This document shows positions 9,338 to 17,865 of a stretch of 64,000 nucleotides of DNA, piece by piece (within the stretch, counting starts at the first letter, position 1; each line of letters opens with the position of its first letter). The translations under genes were made by a program, and so were the position numbers. The notes beneath the pieces were generated by a model. That model had not been told where the DNA came from. It ran no database searches and saw nothing but the letters and a program-made list of their open reading frames with translations. Source of the DNA: Ktedonosporobacter rubrisoli (GTDB lineage: Bacteria; Chloroflexota; Ktedonobacteria; Ktedonobacterales; Ktedonobacteraceae); the NCBI RefSeq assembly GCF_004208415.1, contig NZ_CP035758.1, positions 372,001 through 436,000 of the forward strand, read 5' to 3'.

Positions 9338-9377
9338 ACAACCAGGACCGCATCAGTAGTGGTCCTGGTTGTTTTTT
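9338..9377 (+). terminator. Rho-independent terminator
   Basis: ACAACCAGGACC (9338-9349) pairs perfectly with GGTCCTGGTTGT (9361-9372), with an 11-nt loop and a T run to 9377. Ends the transcript of the GlsB-like gene. Confidence 0.92.
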
Positions 9378-9443
9378 GGCTAAATCGGGATCTCGCCCTT
9401 TAGCTCAAAGTGCTACCCTCCCCCTGGGTCGCGACCCTGGCTA

Positions 9444-10457
9444 TCAAGTACAGCTGATCCCATCCAGCACTACGCCGCTGGGTGGAGGACTCGAAGATCC
9501 CGTGGCATTGAAGCCTATCGAGACTGAGGCTCCCGCATCCAGCGTTCGTGCCCAGGACGGTGCTTTAGCCATCCCCATGGTACCATCCTGTGAAACTGTA
9601 GCATTCCATCCGCTAGTAATCGTGACCCCCGCCGGCATGGTCCAGTCAACCATCCAATCATCGACGGCCGCAGTACCCGTATTCTGTACCGTGATGGTTG
9701 CCTGGTAGCCAGATTGCCAGGAGGAGTCAATATTCACATTTGCCTTACACGAACCTGTCGGCGGCACAGGCGTCGGGGTTGGCGTTGGCCCACTGCCCCC
9801 AAAGATCACGTCCGAACAGGTGTAGAAAGCCTCGGGACTATCAGAGCGCTGCCAGATCGAATAGATCAAGTGATGTCCAGTCTTTCCGGCTGGCATAGTG
9901 CCCTGCATCTGATATACTCCGTTGACCAGAGGCGGATCAGTCGCGCTAAGAAATGGCTGGTCTTCCAGATCCGACCATTTCAACGGCTGGGTCGGATCAT
10001 AGCCATCTTTGGTAATATAAAGATCAAATGTCCCGCGATGAGGCGCCGTCGCTCTGTACTGGAAGGTATAGGGTACGCCGGCCTGGACGTTGGTAGACGG
10101 CCAATCAGTTCTTGGCGTATCAAATACTGCATATTTCGTTGTGCCCGCGCTGCAGAGATGGCCGTCTGGAATGAGCTGGCGGCTCTGCCCATTGGCATTG
10201 AGCAGGTGCACTTCATTCCAATCATAAAGCGGCTGCGTTCCTCCAACGCTTACCGCATATTGACAGGCTGGCGTCGTTGGATGCTCGGGCCCTTCCAGAA
10301 AACATCCATAGACCCGGCTTATCGGCACCGACATGGCTCCATGCGCCTGAACTGGACTGGCGATTTCAGGCAGAACCAAAACAGAAGTTACGATGAGAAA
10401 GACTACACAGATAAGCGCCCAACGCTTTTTGATGATAAAAGCTAACGATGCTGCCAT
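9444..10457 (-). CDS. Secreted lytic polysaccharide monooxygenase (AA10) with CBM2 domain
   Basis: A 337-residue copper enzyme that oxidatively cleaves chitin or cellulose outside the cell. A signal peptide (basic start, hydrophobic core WALICVVFLIVTSVLVLP) ends at VQA before His39, which becomes residue 1 of the mature protein and half of the copper-binding histidine brace; the second His is probably His140 in TAPHRGTF. The AA10 domain spans about 39-218. A PTPTPTPVPP linker (about 223-235) leads to a CBM2 cellulose/chitin-binding domain (236-337) starting CKANVNIDSSWQSG and ending DGISCT, with Cys at both ends as usual for CBM2. AAGGAAGG precedes the ATG. Chitin versus cellulose specificity cannot be decided by eye. 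Confidence 0.93.
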   Translation of the reverse strand: MAASLAFIIKKRWALICVVFLIVTSVLVLPEIASPVQAHGAMSVPISRVYGCFLEGPEHPTTPACQYAVSVGGTQPLYDWNEVHLLNANGQSRQLIPDGHLCSAGTTKYAVFDTPRTDWPSTNVQAGVPYTFQYRATAPHRGTFDLYITKDGYDPTQPLKWSDLEDQPFLSATDPPLVNGVYQMQGTMPAGKTGHHLIYSIWQRSDSPEAFYTCSDVIFGGSGPTPTPTPVPPTGSCKANVNIDSSWQSGYQATITVQNTGTAAVDDWMVDWTMPAGVTITSGWNATVSQDGTMGMAKAPSWARTLDAGASVSIGFNATGSSSPPPSGVVLDGISCT

Positions 10458-11009
10458 AACCGGATTCCTTCCTTATATGGTGACAGATCGCAAATATCAG
10501 GACTAACAAACATACATTTGCCTGGTGAGATACTCTGCCATTCGTCAGGACGAGCTGTTTACCTGTTGTAGCTGCACCTCCTCTCAAAAAAATCCACTTC
10601 TCAATTCTAATTTTACTGAATACCTTCCCGACGCTTTATCCTTGCACGCTGGCACCACTTATTACATGCAGGGTTCGTCTTTCGGGGCTATACCTACTAT
10701 TAAAAGTATATCCAGAAAAGAGAAACGTGTCAAGACGTCTATACCTCTATACAGCAATTCCAATCAGCTGCTTTCCTATTTTCTTTCGCCTATCTGCTTT
10801 AGTATGTTAAAAAAGTCTTTGAGAAGCTCATCAGCAGAAAGCAGCTAGTATTTCATTCTGCTTTTGGTAACGCATCATATTGACAAGAAAGTTGTCAATA
10901 TGATAACATTGTTGGCATAATAGAAATAAACATACCAGATTGACAATAAGCTTACTCTTGAAGCTCATCGCGAAAAGTTTTCAGAAGCAGAAAGAAACAG
11001 GAGTACACG
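10458..11009. other. Divergent intergenic region
   Basis: About 550 bp between the LPMO (minus) and the MarR gene (plus). The right-hand part holds the palindromic operator described separately. The left part (10500-10850) has no convincing gene; a 107-codon open frame at 10525-10848 lacks a ribosome binding site and has no recognisable domain. Confidence 0.5.
10875..10946 (+). promoter_or_regulatory. MarR-type palindromic operator over a promoter
   Basis: TCATATTGACAA (10875-10886) and TTGTCAATATGA (10892-10903) form a perfect inverted repeat with 5-bp centre. A half-site ATTGACAA recurs at 10939-10946. TTGACA at 10880-10885 and TTGTCA at 10892-10897 can serve as -35 boxes for TAACAT (10904-10909) or CATAAT (10916-10921), both with 18-bp spacing. 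The overlap suggests repression, most simply autoregulation by the MarR protein encoded from 11010. Confidence 0.72.
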
Positions 11010-11525
11010 ATGTCAACCAGACAGCACTCAGAAGATCCTAAGCCCGAGGCATTGCCTCCCAGGCTTCCTCCTCAGGAAAAGGCAGAGGCACTCATGGCCC
11101 TTATAGAAGAAGCGATGGCCGTTCAGATGTGCCTCCAGTTGATCGCCGAACATCTTCACGGGTCGAGTGAATTGACCCGTGCCTGTCGTGGGATTTTACG
11201 CGATCTCTATCGGCTCGGACCACGTACCGTCCCTCAATTAGCGCGCAACCGACCCGTTTCGCGCCAGAACGTATTGATGCTTGTGCATCGACTGGCATCT
11301 GAAGACCTGGTTGCATTCAGCCGCAATCCTGCCCACAAGCGTTCCCATCTCGTCAGCCTCACTGATCGTGGGAAAGAACTGCTTGAGCAGATGTGGGGCC
11401 GCGAGATGGCACTGCTCTCCCACCTTGATCTGGACCTTCCCTTAGACGATCTGCGGGCGGCAACAGGTGTGCTTCACCACCTCCGTACAACATTTGAGCA
11501 GCTTCCTTTACCCGATAGCGAGTAG
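11010..11525 (+). CDS. MarR family transcriptional regulator
   Basis: A 171-residue winged-helix regulator. The HTH lies around residues 70-105 (GPRTVPQLARNRPVSRQNVLM, split by recognition helix), followed by the wing DLVAFSRNPAHKRSHLVSLTDRGKELL, which is the classic MarR wing with its Asp-Arg-Gly end. The N-terminal 25 residues are Pro/Glu-rich and not part of the domain. The start is supported by AGGAG about 9 nt upstream. A perfect palindrome lies in its promoter. It is followed after 13 nt by a flavin monooxygenase gene, which it probably controls; the ligand is unknown. Its last nine codons (EQLPLPDSE) are nearly repeated near the start of the next gene. Confidence 0.9.
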   Translation: MSTRQHSEDPKPEALPPRLPPQEKAEALMALIEEAMAVQMCLQLIAEHLHGSSELTRACRGILRDLYRLGPRTVPQLARNRPVSRQNVLMLVHRLASEDLVAFSRNPAHKRSHLVSLTDRGKELLEQMWGREMALLSHLDLDLPLDDLRAATGVLHHLRTTFEQLPLPDSE

Positions 11526-11609
11526 AAAGAAAATCATTATGCCAATACAACCCAGATCATCTCAGACACCTTCCTCTCGTGAACAGCTTCCTTCACCCGA
11601 TAGCGAGTA
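11496..11609 (+). repeat. 29-bp duplicated segment spanning a gene junction
   Basis: Bases 11496-11524 (end of the MarR gene) recur at 11581-11609 (codons 15-24 of the next gene) with two mismatches in 29. The offset is 85 bp, so the two copies are in different absolute frames, yet each is in frame with its own gene and encodes EQLP(L/S)PDSE. Confidence 0.85.
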
Positions 11610-12732
11610 CTCCTTTGAGACTATTGTCATCGGTGGAGGGCAAGCGGGCCTGGCTATGGGGTACTATCTGCAGGAGCTAGGGCAGCGCTTCGTTATTCTT
11701 GATGCGGGTTCGCAGGTTGGCGATGCCTGGCGCCAGCGCTGGGACTCGTTACATCTCTTCACATGCGCTGCTCTTGACGCCCTTCCAGGCATGCCTTTCC
11801 CTGCAGCCCCCGCGAGCTATCCCAGTAAAGATGACATGGCGAACTACCTCCAAGCATATGCCGCTCACTTTGAGCTACCTCTCTGGCTGAACACACGAGT
11901 GGACTCCTTGACGCGGGAGGGGAATCACTACCTGGTCAAGGCGCTCGATCAGCGCTTTGAGGCCAAGCGGGTGGTTGTTGCTATGGGAGCTAGTCAGCAG
12001 CCCGCAGTTCCTTCTTTTGCTGCCCAACTAGAGCAGAACATCACTCAACTGCATACAAGTGAGTATCGCAATCCTTCCCAGCTCTCGCCGGGGGATACGC
12101 TTGTGGTGGGAGCTGGAAACTCAGGCGCGGAGATCGCTCTTGAATTAGCCAAAAGCTGGCCCCACAAGCACCTCTGGCTTGCGGGCCGTGATACTGGTCA
12201 CATCCCTGTGAAGTTCGATGGATGGCTTCCCTGGTGGATCTATACTCATGTGTTCACAGTCTATGGTCCGTTTGGACGCTTCTTCAAAGGTGGCAAGCAG
12301 GAGACGAAGCCGAAGACAGGAGAACAGGTCGCGGAAATGAGCAGGAGCCACAAAGGAACCCCTCTGGTTCGGGTGAAACCTCGTGACCTGGCGGCTGCCG
12401 GTGTTGAGCGTGTTCCTCGTGTCAAGGGAACCGAGCATGGCAAACCTGTGCTTGAAGATGGCCGTCTGCTTGAGGTCCGCAATGTCATTTGGAGTACCGG
12501 CTATACTGCCAACTTCGGCTGGATTCACCTGCCGATCTTCGGCGAAAATGGCTTCCCGCTCCACTACCGAGGAGTGGTTGAGAGCGAGCCAGGACTCTAC
12601 TTCCTGGGCCTCCCCTTCACTTCCTCCTTAATCTCCGGCTTGGTCGGCGGCGCAGGCAGAGACGCACACTACCTTGCCACACAGATAGGTGCGTACAAAA
12701 CACCGATCCGGCAGATACGGGGATCGAGGTAG
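11539..12732 (+). CDS. Flavin-containing monooxygenase-like FAD/NAD(P) oxidoreductase
   Basis: A 397-residue class B-like flavoprotein. The FAD-binding motif GGGQAGLAMGYYLQ lies near residue 32, and a second Rossmann motif VVGAGNSGAEIALELA near 190 binds NADPH. A conserved VIWSTGYTANFGWIHLP motif closes the FAD site. The enzyme is expected to oxygenate a small substrate (N, S or ketone) in the cytoplasm; the substrate is unknown. The open frame reaches back to 11467, overlapping the MarR gene, but the ATG at 11539 fits a gap of 13 nt with an AGAAAGAAAA site. It forms a likely two-gene operon with the MarR regulator. The first 25 residues are low complexity and include the duplicated EQLPSPDSE. 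Confidence 0.88.
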   Translation: MPIQPRSSQTPSSREQLPSPDSEYSFETIVIGGGQAGLAMGYYLQELGQRFVILDAGSQVGDAWRQRWDSLHLFTCAALDALPGMPFPAAPASYPSKDDMANYLQAYAAHFELPLWLNTRVDSLTREGNHYLVKALDQRFEAKRVVVAMGASQQPAVPSFAAQLEQNITQLHTSEYRNPSQLSPGDTLVVGAGNSGAEIALELAKSWPHKHLWLAGRDTGHIPVKFDGWLPWWIYTHVFTVYGPFGRFFKGGKQETKPKTGEQVAEMSRSHKGTPLVRVKPRDLAAAGVERVPRVKGTEHGKPVLEDGRLLEVRNVIWSTGYTANFGWIHLPIFGENGFPLHYRGVVESEPGLYFLGLPFTSSLISGLVGGAGRDAHYLATQIGAYKTPIRQIRGSR

Positions 12733-13061
12733 GGCTGTTTTATCAAGTCATTGACTTCCCAATCGACGGCAAGCCCGTCCCCTTTCGTTTCATGTGGAAT
12801 CAATTGCCGGCAAACTCGGCTCGCTGGCCGCAAGCCTTTTCGCTGAAGGCGCAAGTTGGGAGACAAACTGGATTATGGACCATCGCCAACGGGAGTAATG
12901 CAGGCAGTTCCGCCTCTGCCAGGACTCGTATGACCCATGAGTGGTGCCACATGTGGATCATACGAGGGCCAGGGCTGTTTTCAATCGATGAATTTAGCAG
13001 TGCGCGCCTCAAGGATGATATTCCCGGCGCTGGGCTTTTCGGCGTTTTTCTGGCCAGGGCA
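12733..13061. other. Convergent intergenic region with a hairpin
   Basis: No gene is supported between the flavoprotein and the minus-strand dehydrogenase. CTCGTATGA (12925-12933) and TCATACGAG (12958-12966) form a perfect 9-bp stem, with inner partial pairing of CCCAT and ATGTGG; it may end transcription from one or both sides. A 129-codon plus-strand frame at 12792-13181 runs into the next gene antisense and has no recognisable features. Confidence 0.5.
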
Positions 13062-14195
13062 TCAGCCAGGATAGTCTATGGCTCGGCCCTCTCTGGCGGA
13101 TCGATAGATAGCATCAAGGATATGAACAACATCCTGCCCGCGGCGCAAGCCCTCTTGCGAAGCAGGCTGTCTCTCACGTAAGACCGTAATTAAGCGCTCG
13201 AACTGGCGCTCATATGTCTGATCGGGAACAAGCGAGTTCTCCGGCCCGCGCGGTCCCTGCCCCTGAAATAACAGATCGCCGGCCCGATACCCTGCCACAG
13301 GCGCGGGCAAGAAGAGCTGCACGGTTGGTGGATTGGGGATCGCGCTCAAACTACCATTTGTGCCATAGAATTCCATACGCCAGCCCTGTACCCAATCCGT
13401 AGCCTCCCAGGCCGTCACATCCAGCGTCACTAGCTTATCGGGATAAGAGAAGATGGCTGCGCCAACATCCTCATACATTAGCTCTCCTACGCGCAAGGTA
13501 GTAGGCAGGCCCGTTCCAGCAAAAAGATCGGGCTTGACGACATCCGAGACAACTGATGCGCCCGGCGGCAATTTTTGTACAGCGGCAAAAATCCGCCCAG
13601 GCATACCCAGCATATCGACCATCAATTCAAGAATATGGCAGGCCTCAGTATAGACAACTCCACCCAGATCGCCCGGCACACTCTGCCATAATTCTGCCCC
13701 GCAGCCAATCGGGCAACCAGCATGAAAGCGGGCCTGCGTTATCTGTCCCAGCGCACCCGCCTGCAATATCTCCCGGCACATGGCAACGCTCTCAGAATAA
13801 TGGAGCTGGTAGCTCACCTCAACTTCAATGTCGTACTGGGCCAGCTGTTCTACCAGCGCATCCATGCTGGAACGATCGGGAGCGCCGGGCTTTTCAAGCA
13901 AAAGAGCCCGCGTATGCGGCGCCGCGAGCAGGGCTAGAGCTGGAACCTGGGTATCTAGAGCCTCAATAATAACCAGGTCCGGCTTTGTGCTCAGAAGTGC
14001 TTCTGCTGAGGCAAAGCGCTGCAATGTAGTCTGGGCGGCAAAGCGCTCAGCGATCTCGCCATCTTCTTCGTAGAAGCCCACAATCTTGAGCTCCGCATCT
14101 CGCTGGGCAAGCTCAACGCGCACAAAGACATGGGGATGACGAATTCCTAGAAACGCTACCTTGATTTTATGATTGGCATCAGTCGGATTGGACAA
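13062..14195 (-). CDS. Gfo/Idh/MocA family NAD(P)-dependent sugar dehydrogenase
   Basis: A 377-residue oxidoreductase. The N-terminal Rossmann part begins KIKVAFLGIRHPH and includes the family EKPGAPDR segment (usually EKP) near residue 105, which carries the catalytic-site Lys. A C-terminal beta-sheet domain follows (GAELWQSVPGDLGGVVYTEACHILELM, split here by domain). The family oxidises or reduces sugars, inositols and their keto forms. I prefer a TTG start at 14195: AGGAGG lies 10 nt upstream of it, whereas the ATG at 14246 has none. It is on the same strand as the sugar-kinase operon at 15.1-19.4 kb but separated from it by the plus-strand OsmC gene, so it is a neighbour rather than a member of that operon. 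Confidence 0.85.
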   Translation of the reverse strand: MSNPTDANHKIKVAFLGIRHPHVFVRVELAQRDAELKIVGFYEEDGEIAERFAAQTTLQRFASAEALLSTKPDLVIIEALDTQVPALALLAAPHTRALLLEKPGAPDRSSMDALVEQLAQYDIEVEVSYQLHYSESVAMCREILQAGALGQITQARFHAGCPIGCGAELWQSVPGDLGGVVYTEACHILELMVDMLGMPGRIFAAVQKLPPGASVVSDVVKPDLFAGTGLPTTLRVGELMYEDVGAAIFSYPDKLVTLDVTAWEATDWVQGWRMEFYGTNGSLSAIPNPPTVQLFLPAPVAGYRAGDLLFQGQGPRGPENSLVPDQTYERQFERLITVLRERQPASQEGLRRGQDVVHILDAIYRSAREGRAIDYPG

Positions 14196-14484
14196 AGCGG
14201 AAATACCTCCTGAGATTGTCAACAAAGAGCATCGGGGCGCAATCATGCAGCGAAGTGCGCTTGCTCAGCTCCCTAGGAGCACATTGATATTGCCCAAGCT
14301 GTGGATAGATAAGCGCCCACAGCTAAAATAAATAGTTCCCTCGCGCACACCTCTCACAGTTCCACCTTCATATTACCTGCCCACACAGCCAGACGTAAAG
14401 GGAAATTTGTTAGGAATTATTGACGATAGTAGTAAAATGATTGCGTACCTCTAGATTTTATTTTAGCCTCCCAAGGAGTTACAT

Positions 14485-14907
14485 ATGACACCTGACATGT
14501 CAGTTCGCGCCACAAATACCGGAGAGAGCAGCTTCACTATCGAAACCGGCAGCGGTCATAGTATCACGCTGAGTGGAATGCCCGAGAACCAGGGACCACG
14601 CCCTATGGAGATGCTTCTGGTTGGGCTTGCCGGTTGCGCCGGAGTGGGCATTCTTTCCATATTGCGCAAAATGCGCCAGAACGTGACCAATTACGAGGTC
14701 CGCGTGCGTGGCGAGCGCGCAGACACAGACCCCAAGGTCTTCACCACTATTTATGTCGAGCATATCTTCACAGGCTCGAATCTGCAAGCAGAGAGTATTC
14801 AGCGCGCCATTGATCTCGACACAACCGACTATTGCGGAGCAAACGTTATGCTCAGCACAAGTGCCACAATCAAACACAGCTTCCAGATTAAAGAAGCCTC
14901 TGCCTAG
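14485..14907 (+). CDS. OsmC family peroxiredoxin-like protein
   Basis: A 140-residue OsmC/Ohr-fold protein. The family reduces organic hydroperoxides with two cysteines, both visible: one in VGLAGCAGVGIL near residue 52 and one in TDYCGANVMLS near 120. The arrangement GLAGC-x(n)-Cys is nearer to the YhfA/OsmC-like branch than to Ohr. AAGGAG stands 7 nt before the ATG. It is a single gene pointing against the sugar operon on either side, probably a housekeeping stress gene inserted between them. Cytoplasmic. Confidence 0.9.
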   Translation: MTPDMSVRATNTGESSFTIETGSGHSITLSGMPENQGPRPMEMLLVGLAGCAGVGILSILRKMRQNVTNYEVRVRGERADTDPKVFTTIYVEHIFTGSNLQAESIQRAIDLDTTDYCGANVMLSTSATIKHSFQIKEASA

Positions 14908-15057
14908 CCAGTGCTCATATTTTTCGCACCCCAGCCATGCCCGGAGCATTTTATGTATGGGCAAGCCACAAATCCTCTTTCAAGCATATATAAGCGCTGA
15001 GCAGACAGCGCTAAGAGCATTGCCCAAACCAACCGGGCTCTAGCCTGCACAAGAAGA

Positions 15058-15079
15058 GGGATCGAGTATGCTCGATCCC
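15058..15079 (-). terminator. Terminator hairpin after the sugar operon
   Basis: GGGATCGAG (15058-15066) and CTCGATCCC (15071-15079) form a perfect stem with a TATG tetraloop. Read on the minus strand, it follows the stop at 15095 and is followed by TCTTCTTGT. Confidence 0.7.
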
Positions 15080-15094
15080 AGCATAAATCCATCT

Positions 15095-16276
15095 CTACCA
15101 GAGCGCACAAGCATCTTGAGCCCAGCGCAAGCGCGCCCGAGGGACCAGGCCATAGTTATACAATGCCATTCCATTTGCTCCAGCCTGGCGTGCCGCCAAC
15201 ACGCGCTCTTTGAGGGCAGCGGGTCCCGTGATTTCTGGGTAGTAGAGGCGGAAGCCGGCGACAATTTCCGTCTCGCTAAGATGGCGACGGACTTCAGAGA
15301 TAGCTGCATCTACCTCCGAAGCCTCAAGCCCATAGCAGCAGACAACAATACCATCGCAGTTCTCTCCCAGGCTCGCAAAGTCAACGCCAAACATCCAGTC
15401 AGAGTGCGGCCCCATCAAATCAAGGAAAAAGAGCTTCACGCCAGGCGCTACCGCGGCCTTAACGCGCTGCAAAAGCGCGGTCACCGGCTCACTACGCCAG
15501 CTCAAATAGCTGTGGAACGCGCGATGCTTGGCAAAATAGGCCTGTCCTTGCGCCAGAAAATCCTGGCTCTCCGACTGCAGAGGAATCTCGCGCTCAAGAT
15601 TCTTGCTAAGCGTTTCCCGCACATACTGGCGCGCGGCCTCCGCATCAATGCCTTGCTTCTGTGCTCCCTGCATACATGACGGGCAGAAACAGACCGAGAA
15701 CAAAAAGTTGTCAAGCGCCGTGAGCCCTACAGCATCCTTCTCGTGGTGAAACTCGTGCTCAAAGCCCATATAGTTCAGCGCCTCTAGCTCAATTGAAGAG
15801 ACGCCCGGCAAGCTGCTGATATCGCGGATAAGCGCTCCTATATATTGCTGCACAGCGGGATGGGAAGGGCACAGATTATAGATATTCTTATCGCCAAAGG
15901 CATTCTGCGTGGTAACATCAGGATAGAGCATACCAATACGCGTATTATGCAAGCACACAGTCCAGGATGCCACCTGCAAGCCAGCATCAAGCGCCTTGGC
16001 CGTGACCGAGCCCGGCAAATTCTGCTCACTGACAAACGAAGCCACCTCCGGCTTGATGCGCCCGTAGTCCTGCTCGGGCTGGAAATAAATCGTACCATCC
16101 TCGGGAAAATATACCTTATGCAGCGGGTTGCGAGGCTCAAGGAAATGTCCAGCATGGTAAGAAAGAGCCACACTGACTGTATTAATCCCCGTCTCTTTCA
16201 TTTCTTGCAGCGCCACTTGCGGACCAACCGCATTGATATCCCAAAGATAAGCCCATAGTGAGATACGCGTCTCCAT
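15095..16276 (-). CDS. Uncharacterised, probable TIM-barrel glycosidase-like protein
   Basis: A 393-residue protein whose family I cannot name. It begins with a barrel-type strand (ISLWAYLWDI), then EMKETGINTVSVALSYHAGHFLEP. Acidic strand ends follow, such as SSIELEALNYMGFEHEFHHEKD. A CFCPSC cysteine motif lies in the middle, and VKLFFLDLMGPHSDW, DGIVVCCYG and NGMALYNYGLVPRARL follow towards the end. The pattern suggests an eight-fold barrel with Glu/Asp at strand ends, like glycoside hydrolases or sugar isomerases, and the CxxC could bind metal. It is the last gene of an operon with creatininase, GntR and FGGY kinase genes (8 nt after the kinase), so a step in the same sugar or polyol pathway is likely. 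No signal peptide; cytoplasmic. Confidence 0.6.
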   Translation of the reverse strand: METRISLWAYLWDINAVGPQVALQEMKETGINTVSVALSYHAGHFLEPRNPLHKVYFPEDGTIYFQPEQDYGRIKPEVASFVSEQNLPGSVTAKALDAGLQVASWTVCLHNTRIGMLYPDVTTQNAFGDKNIYNLCPSHPAVQQYIGALIRDISSLPGVSSIELEALNYMGFEHEFHHEKDAVGLTALDNFLFSVCFCPSCMQGAQKQGIDAEAARQYVRETLSKNLEREIPLQSESQDFLAQGQAYFAKHRAFHSYLSWRSEPVTALLQRVKAAVAPGVKLFFLDLMGPHSDWMFGVDFASLGENCDGIVVCCYGLEASEVDAAISEVRRHLSETEIVAGFRLYYPEITGPAALKERVLAARQAGANGMALYNYGLVPRARLRWAQDACALW

Positions 16277-16284
16277 AGACGAAT

Positions 16285-17865
16285 CTATCTCCTTTCCTCT
16301 TCAGAAAAATGATAATAGTCACGAGCCAGAGCCAGAGCCCTGCCATAGCGCTGACGGCGCCGCTTCCAGGCCTGGGCAAAATGCGCACGCGGCCGATAGA
16401 CTTGCTGGATAGCTACCACGCGCTCCACAGCTTCCTCTAATTGTGCGAACATGCCACTACTACAAGCAGCCAGGAGCGCAGCCCCAAGCGCCGAAACATT
16501 CTTCTCTGCCGTCACCTCGACAGGAATGCCGGCCACATCGGTAATTATCTGTAGCCAGATTCCAAGATTCGCGCCTCCGCTGCTGACGCGAATCTTATCG
16601 AGCGGGATTTGCCCGAGGAGCTCGATTACCGCTGCTATATCAAAGGCTACAGCCTCAAACAGGGCAACATAGATATCCTGCAGACTGCTTTGGGGCGAGA
16701 GGCCAAATAGGGTTCCGCGCAACTGCGGATCGAAGGACGGCGTGCCGTAGCCGGCCAAATAGGGCAAAAAGACGAGCGGAGAAAGCGACTCCGGCGAGAG
16801 AGCTTGCGCCTCCGACAACTCAAGCAATCCCGTTCCTGATTTGTTTGCGCCCGGCTCTTGATCTGCTGGAATGACGCTTGTAGCAGGATGTTGAGGGAGC
16901 TCCACTTTATGCTGTGGCGCCTCCTGCAAGGAACGCAGCCAATTCAAGGCCAGGCCACCGGTCAAGAGCGAGCCCAGGGCATAGTTACCAAACGGATGTG
17001 GAAAAGGATGGCAGGTAAGCTTATCCCGCCAGAACTGGGGAAATGCCGCGCTTCCCAGAGGGGCGATCAGCGTTGTCGAAGTACCCATTGAGACACCTAA
17101 TTGGCCTGGCCGCAATGTCCCCGAACCAATAGCGGCAGTGGCCATATCTGCTGCTCCCGCGCTGACAGGCGTACCTTCTCGCAAGCCGGTCATCAGCGCC
17201 GCTTGTGGGGTGATACCTCCAACAATATCAGCTGAGGCATGCAGGTGAGGAAAGAGACGGCCGGGAAGTCCTAAAGCCTCAATCCAGGGCCAGCGCCAGG
17301 TACAGGCTTGCGTATCGACCAATAGCCAGTTGCCCGCATCGGTTAGCTCCACCCCTGGCTTTCCAGTCAGACGTAGCCGTACATAATCCTTAGCGGCTAA
17401 CCAGGCATGAGCCCGCGCGATATCTGGCGCGGCATGGCGTTGCAACCAGAGCAGCTTTGTGATGACAAACGCCGTATTGTCAGGCGCATTATGGGTTGTC
17501 TCGCGTATCTCAGCCAACAACTCTGGCGCGACTTCCCCACATTCCGCGCTTCCACGCGCATCTGCCAATAGGAGCGCCGGGCGCACAGGCAGGCCACTAT
17601 CATCAACCAGAACCACTGAGCTCATATTGCCAGTCAGGCCAACAAGCGCAATTTCCGCAGAGGAGATACGGCAGGCGGCCAGGCACTCTCTAGTAGCTTT
17701 ACAAGTAGCCTGCCACCACTCCTCAGCATCTATCTCAAAGCTCCCTTGTAGAGGATCATGACGAAAAATATATCCTGCCGAAGCTGTGCCCAGCACCCTG
17801 CCTTGCGCATCGAGCGCAAGCACTTTAACGCTCGATGTCCCAACATCGATACCAAGAGCTATCAT
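16285..17865 (-). CDS. FGGY family carbohydrate kinase (xylulokinase-like)
   Basis: A 526-residue FGGY kinase that phosphorylates a sugar or polyol with ATP in the cytoplasm. Visible are the N-terminal phosphate-1 loop GIDVGTSSVKVLALD, the EIDAEEWWQ helix, LTGNMSSVVLVD, the interdomain SAGAADMATAAIGSGT, and the C-terminal FGGY signature region with ISSGGANLGIWLQIITDVAG (RVSSGG...) and the following NVSALGAALLAA. Length is typical. Its start ATG overlaps the GntR stop (ATGA). Substrate class (xylulose, inositol derivative, ribulose) is not decidable by eye. Translational coupling with GntR and the near-contact with the downstream barrel gene show one transcript. Confidence 0.88.
   Translation of the reverse strand: MIALGIDVGTSSVKVLALDAQGRVLGTASAGYIFRHDPLQGSFEIDAEEWWQATCKATRECLAACRISSAEIALVGLTGNMSSVVLVDDSGLPVRPALLLADARGSAECGEVAPELLAEIRETTHNAPDNTAFVITKLLWLQRHAAPDIARAHAWLAAKDYVRLRLTGKPGVELTDAGNWLLVDTQACTWRWPWIEALGLPGRLFPHLHASADIVGGITPQAALMTGLREGTPVSAGAADMATAAIGSGTLRPGQLGVSMGTSTTLIAPLGSAAFPQFWRDKLTCHPFPHPFGNYALGSLLTGGLALNWLRSLQEAPQHKVELPQHPATSVIPADQEPGANKSGTGLLELSEAQALSPESLSPLVFLPYLAGYGTPSFDPQLRGTLFGLSPQSSLQDIYVALFEAVAFDIAAVIELLGQIPLDKIRVSSGGANLGIWLQIITDVAGIPVEVTAEKNVSALGAALLAACSSGMFAQLEEAVERVVAIQQVYRPRAHFAQAWKRRRQRYGRALALARDYYHFSEEERR

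Noticed and set aside
9714..10445. 243-codon open frame on the plus strand
   Set aside because: Antisense to the LPMO gene, rich in Arg as expected for a shadow frame, no ribosome binding site.
12792..13181. 129-codon plus-strand frame in a convergent spacer
   Set aside because: No ribosome binding site, runs antisense into the dehydrogenase gene, no domain.
15068..15679. 203-codon plus-strand frame
   Set aside because: Shadow of the barrel-protein gene; no start signal or recognisable composition.
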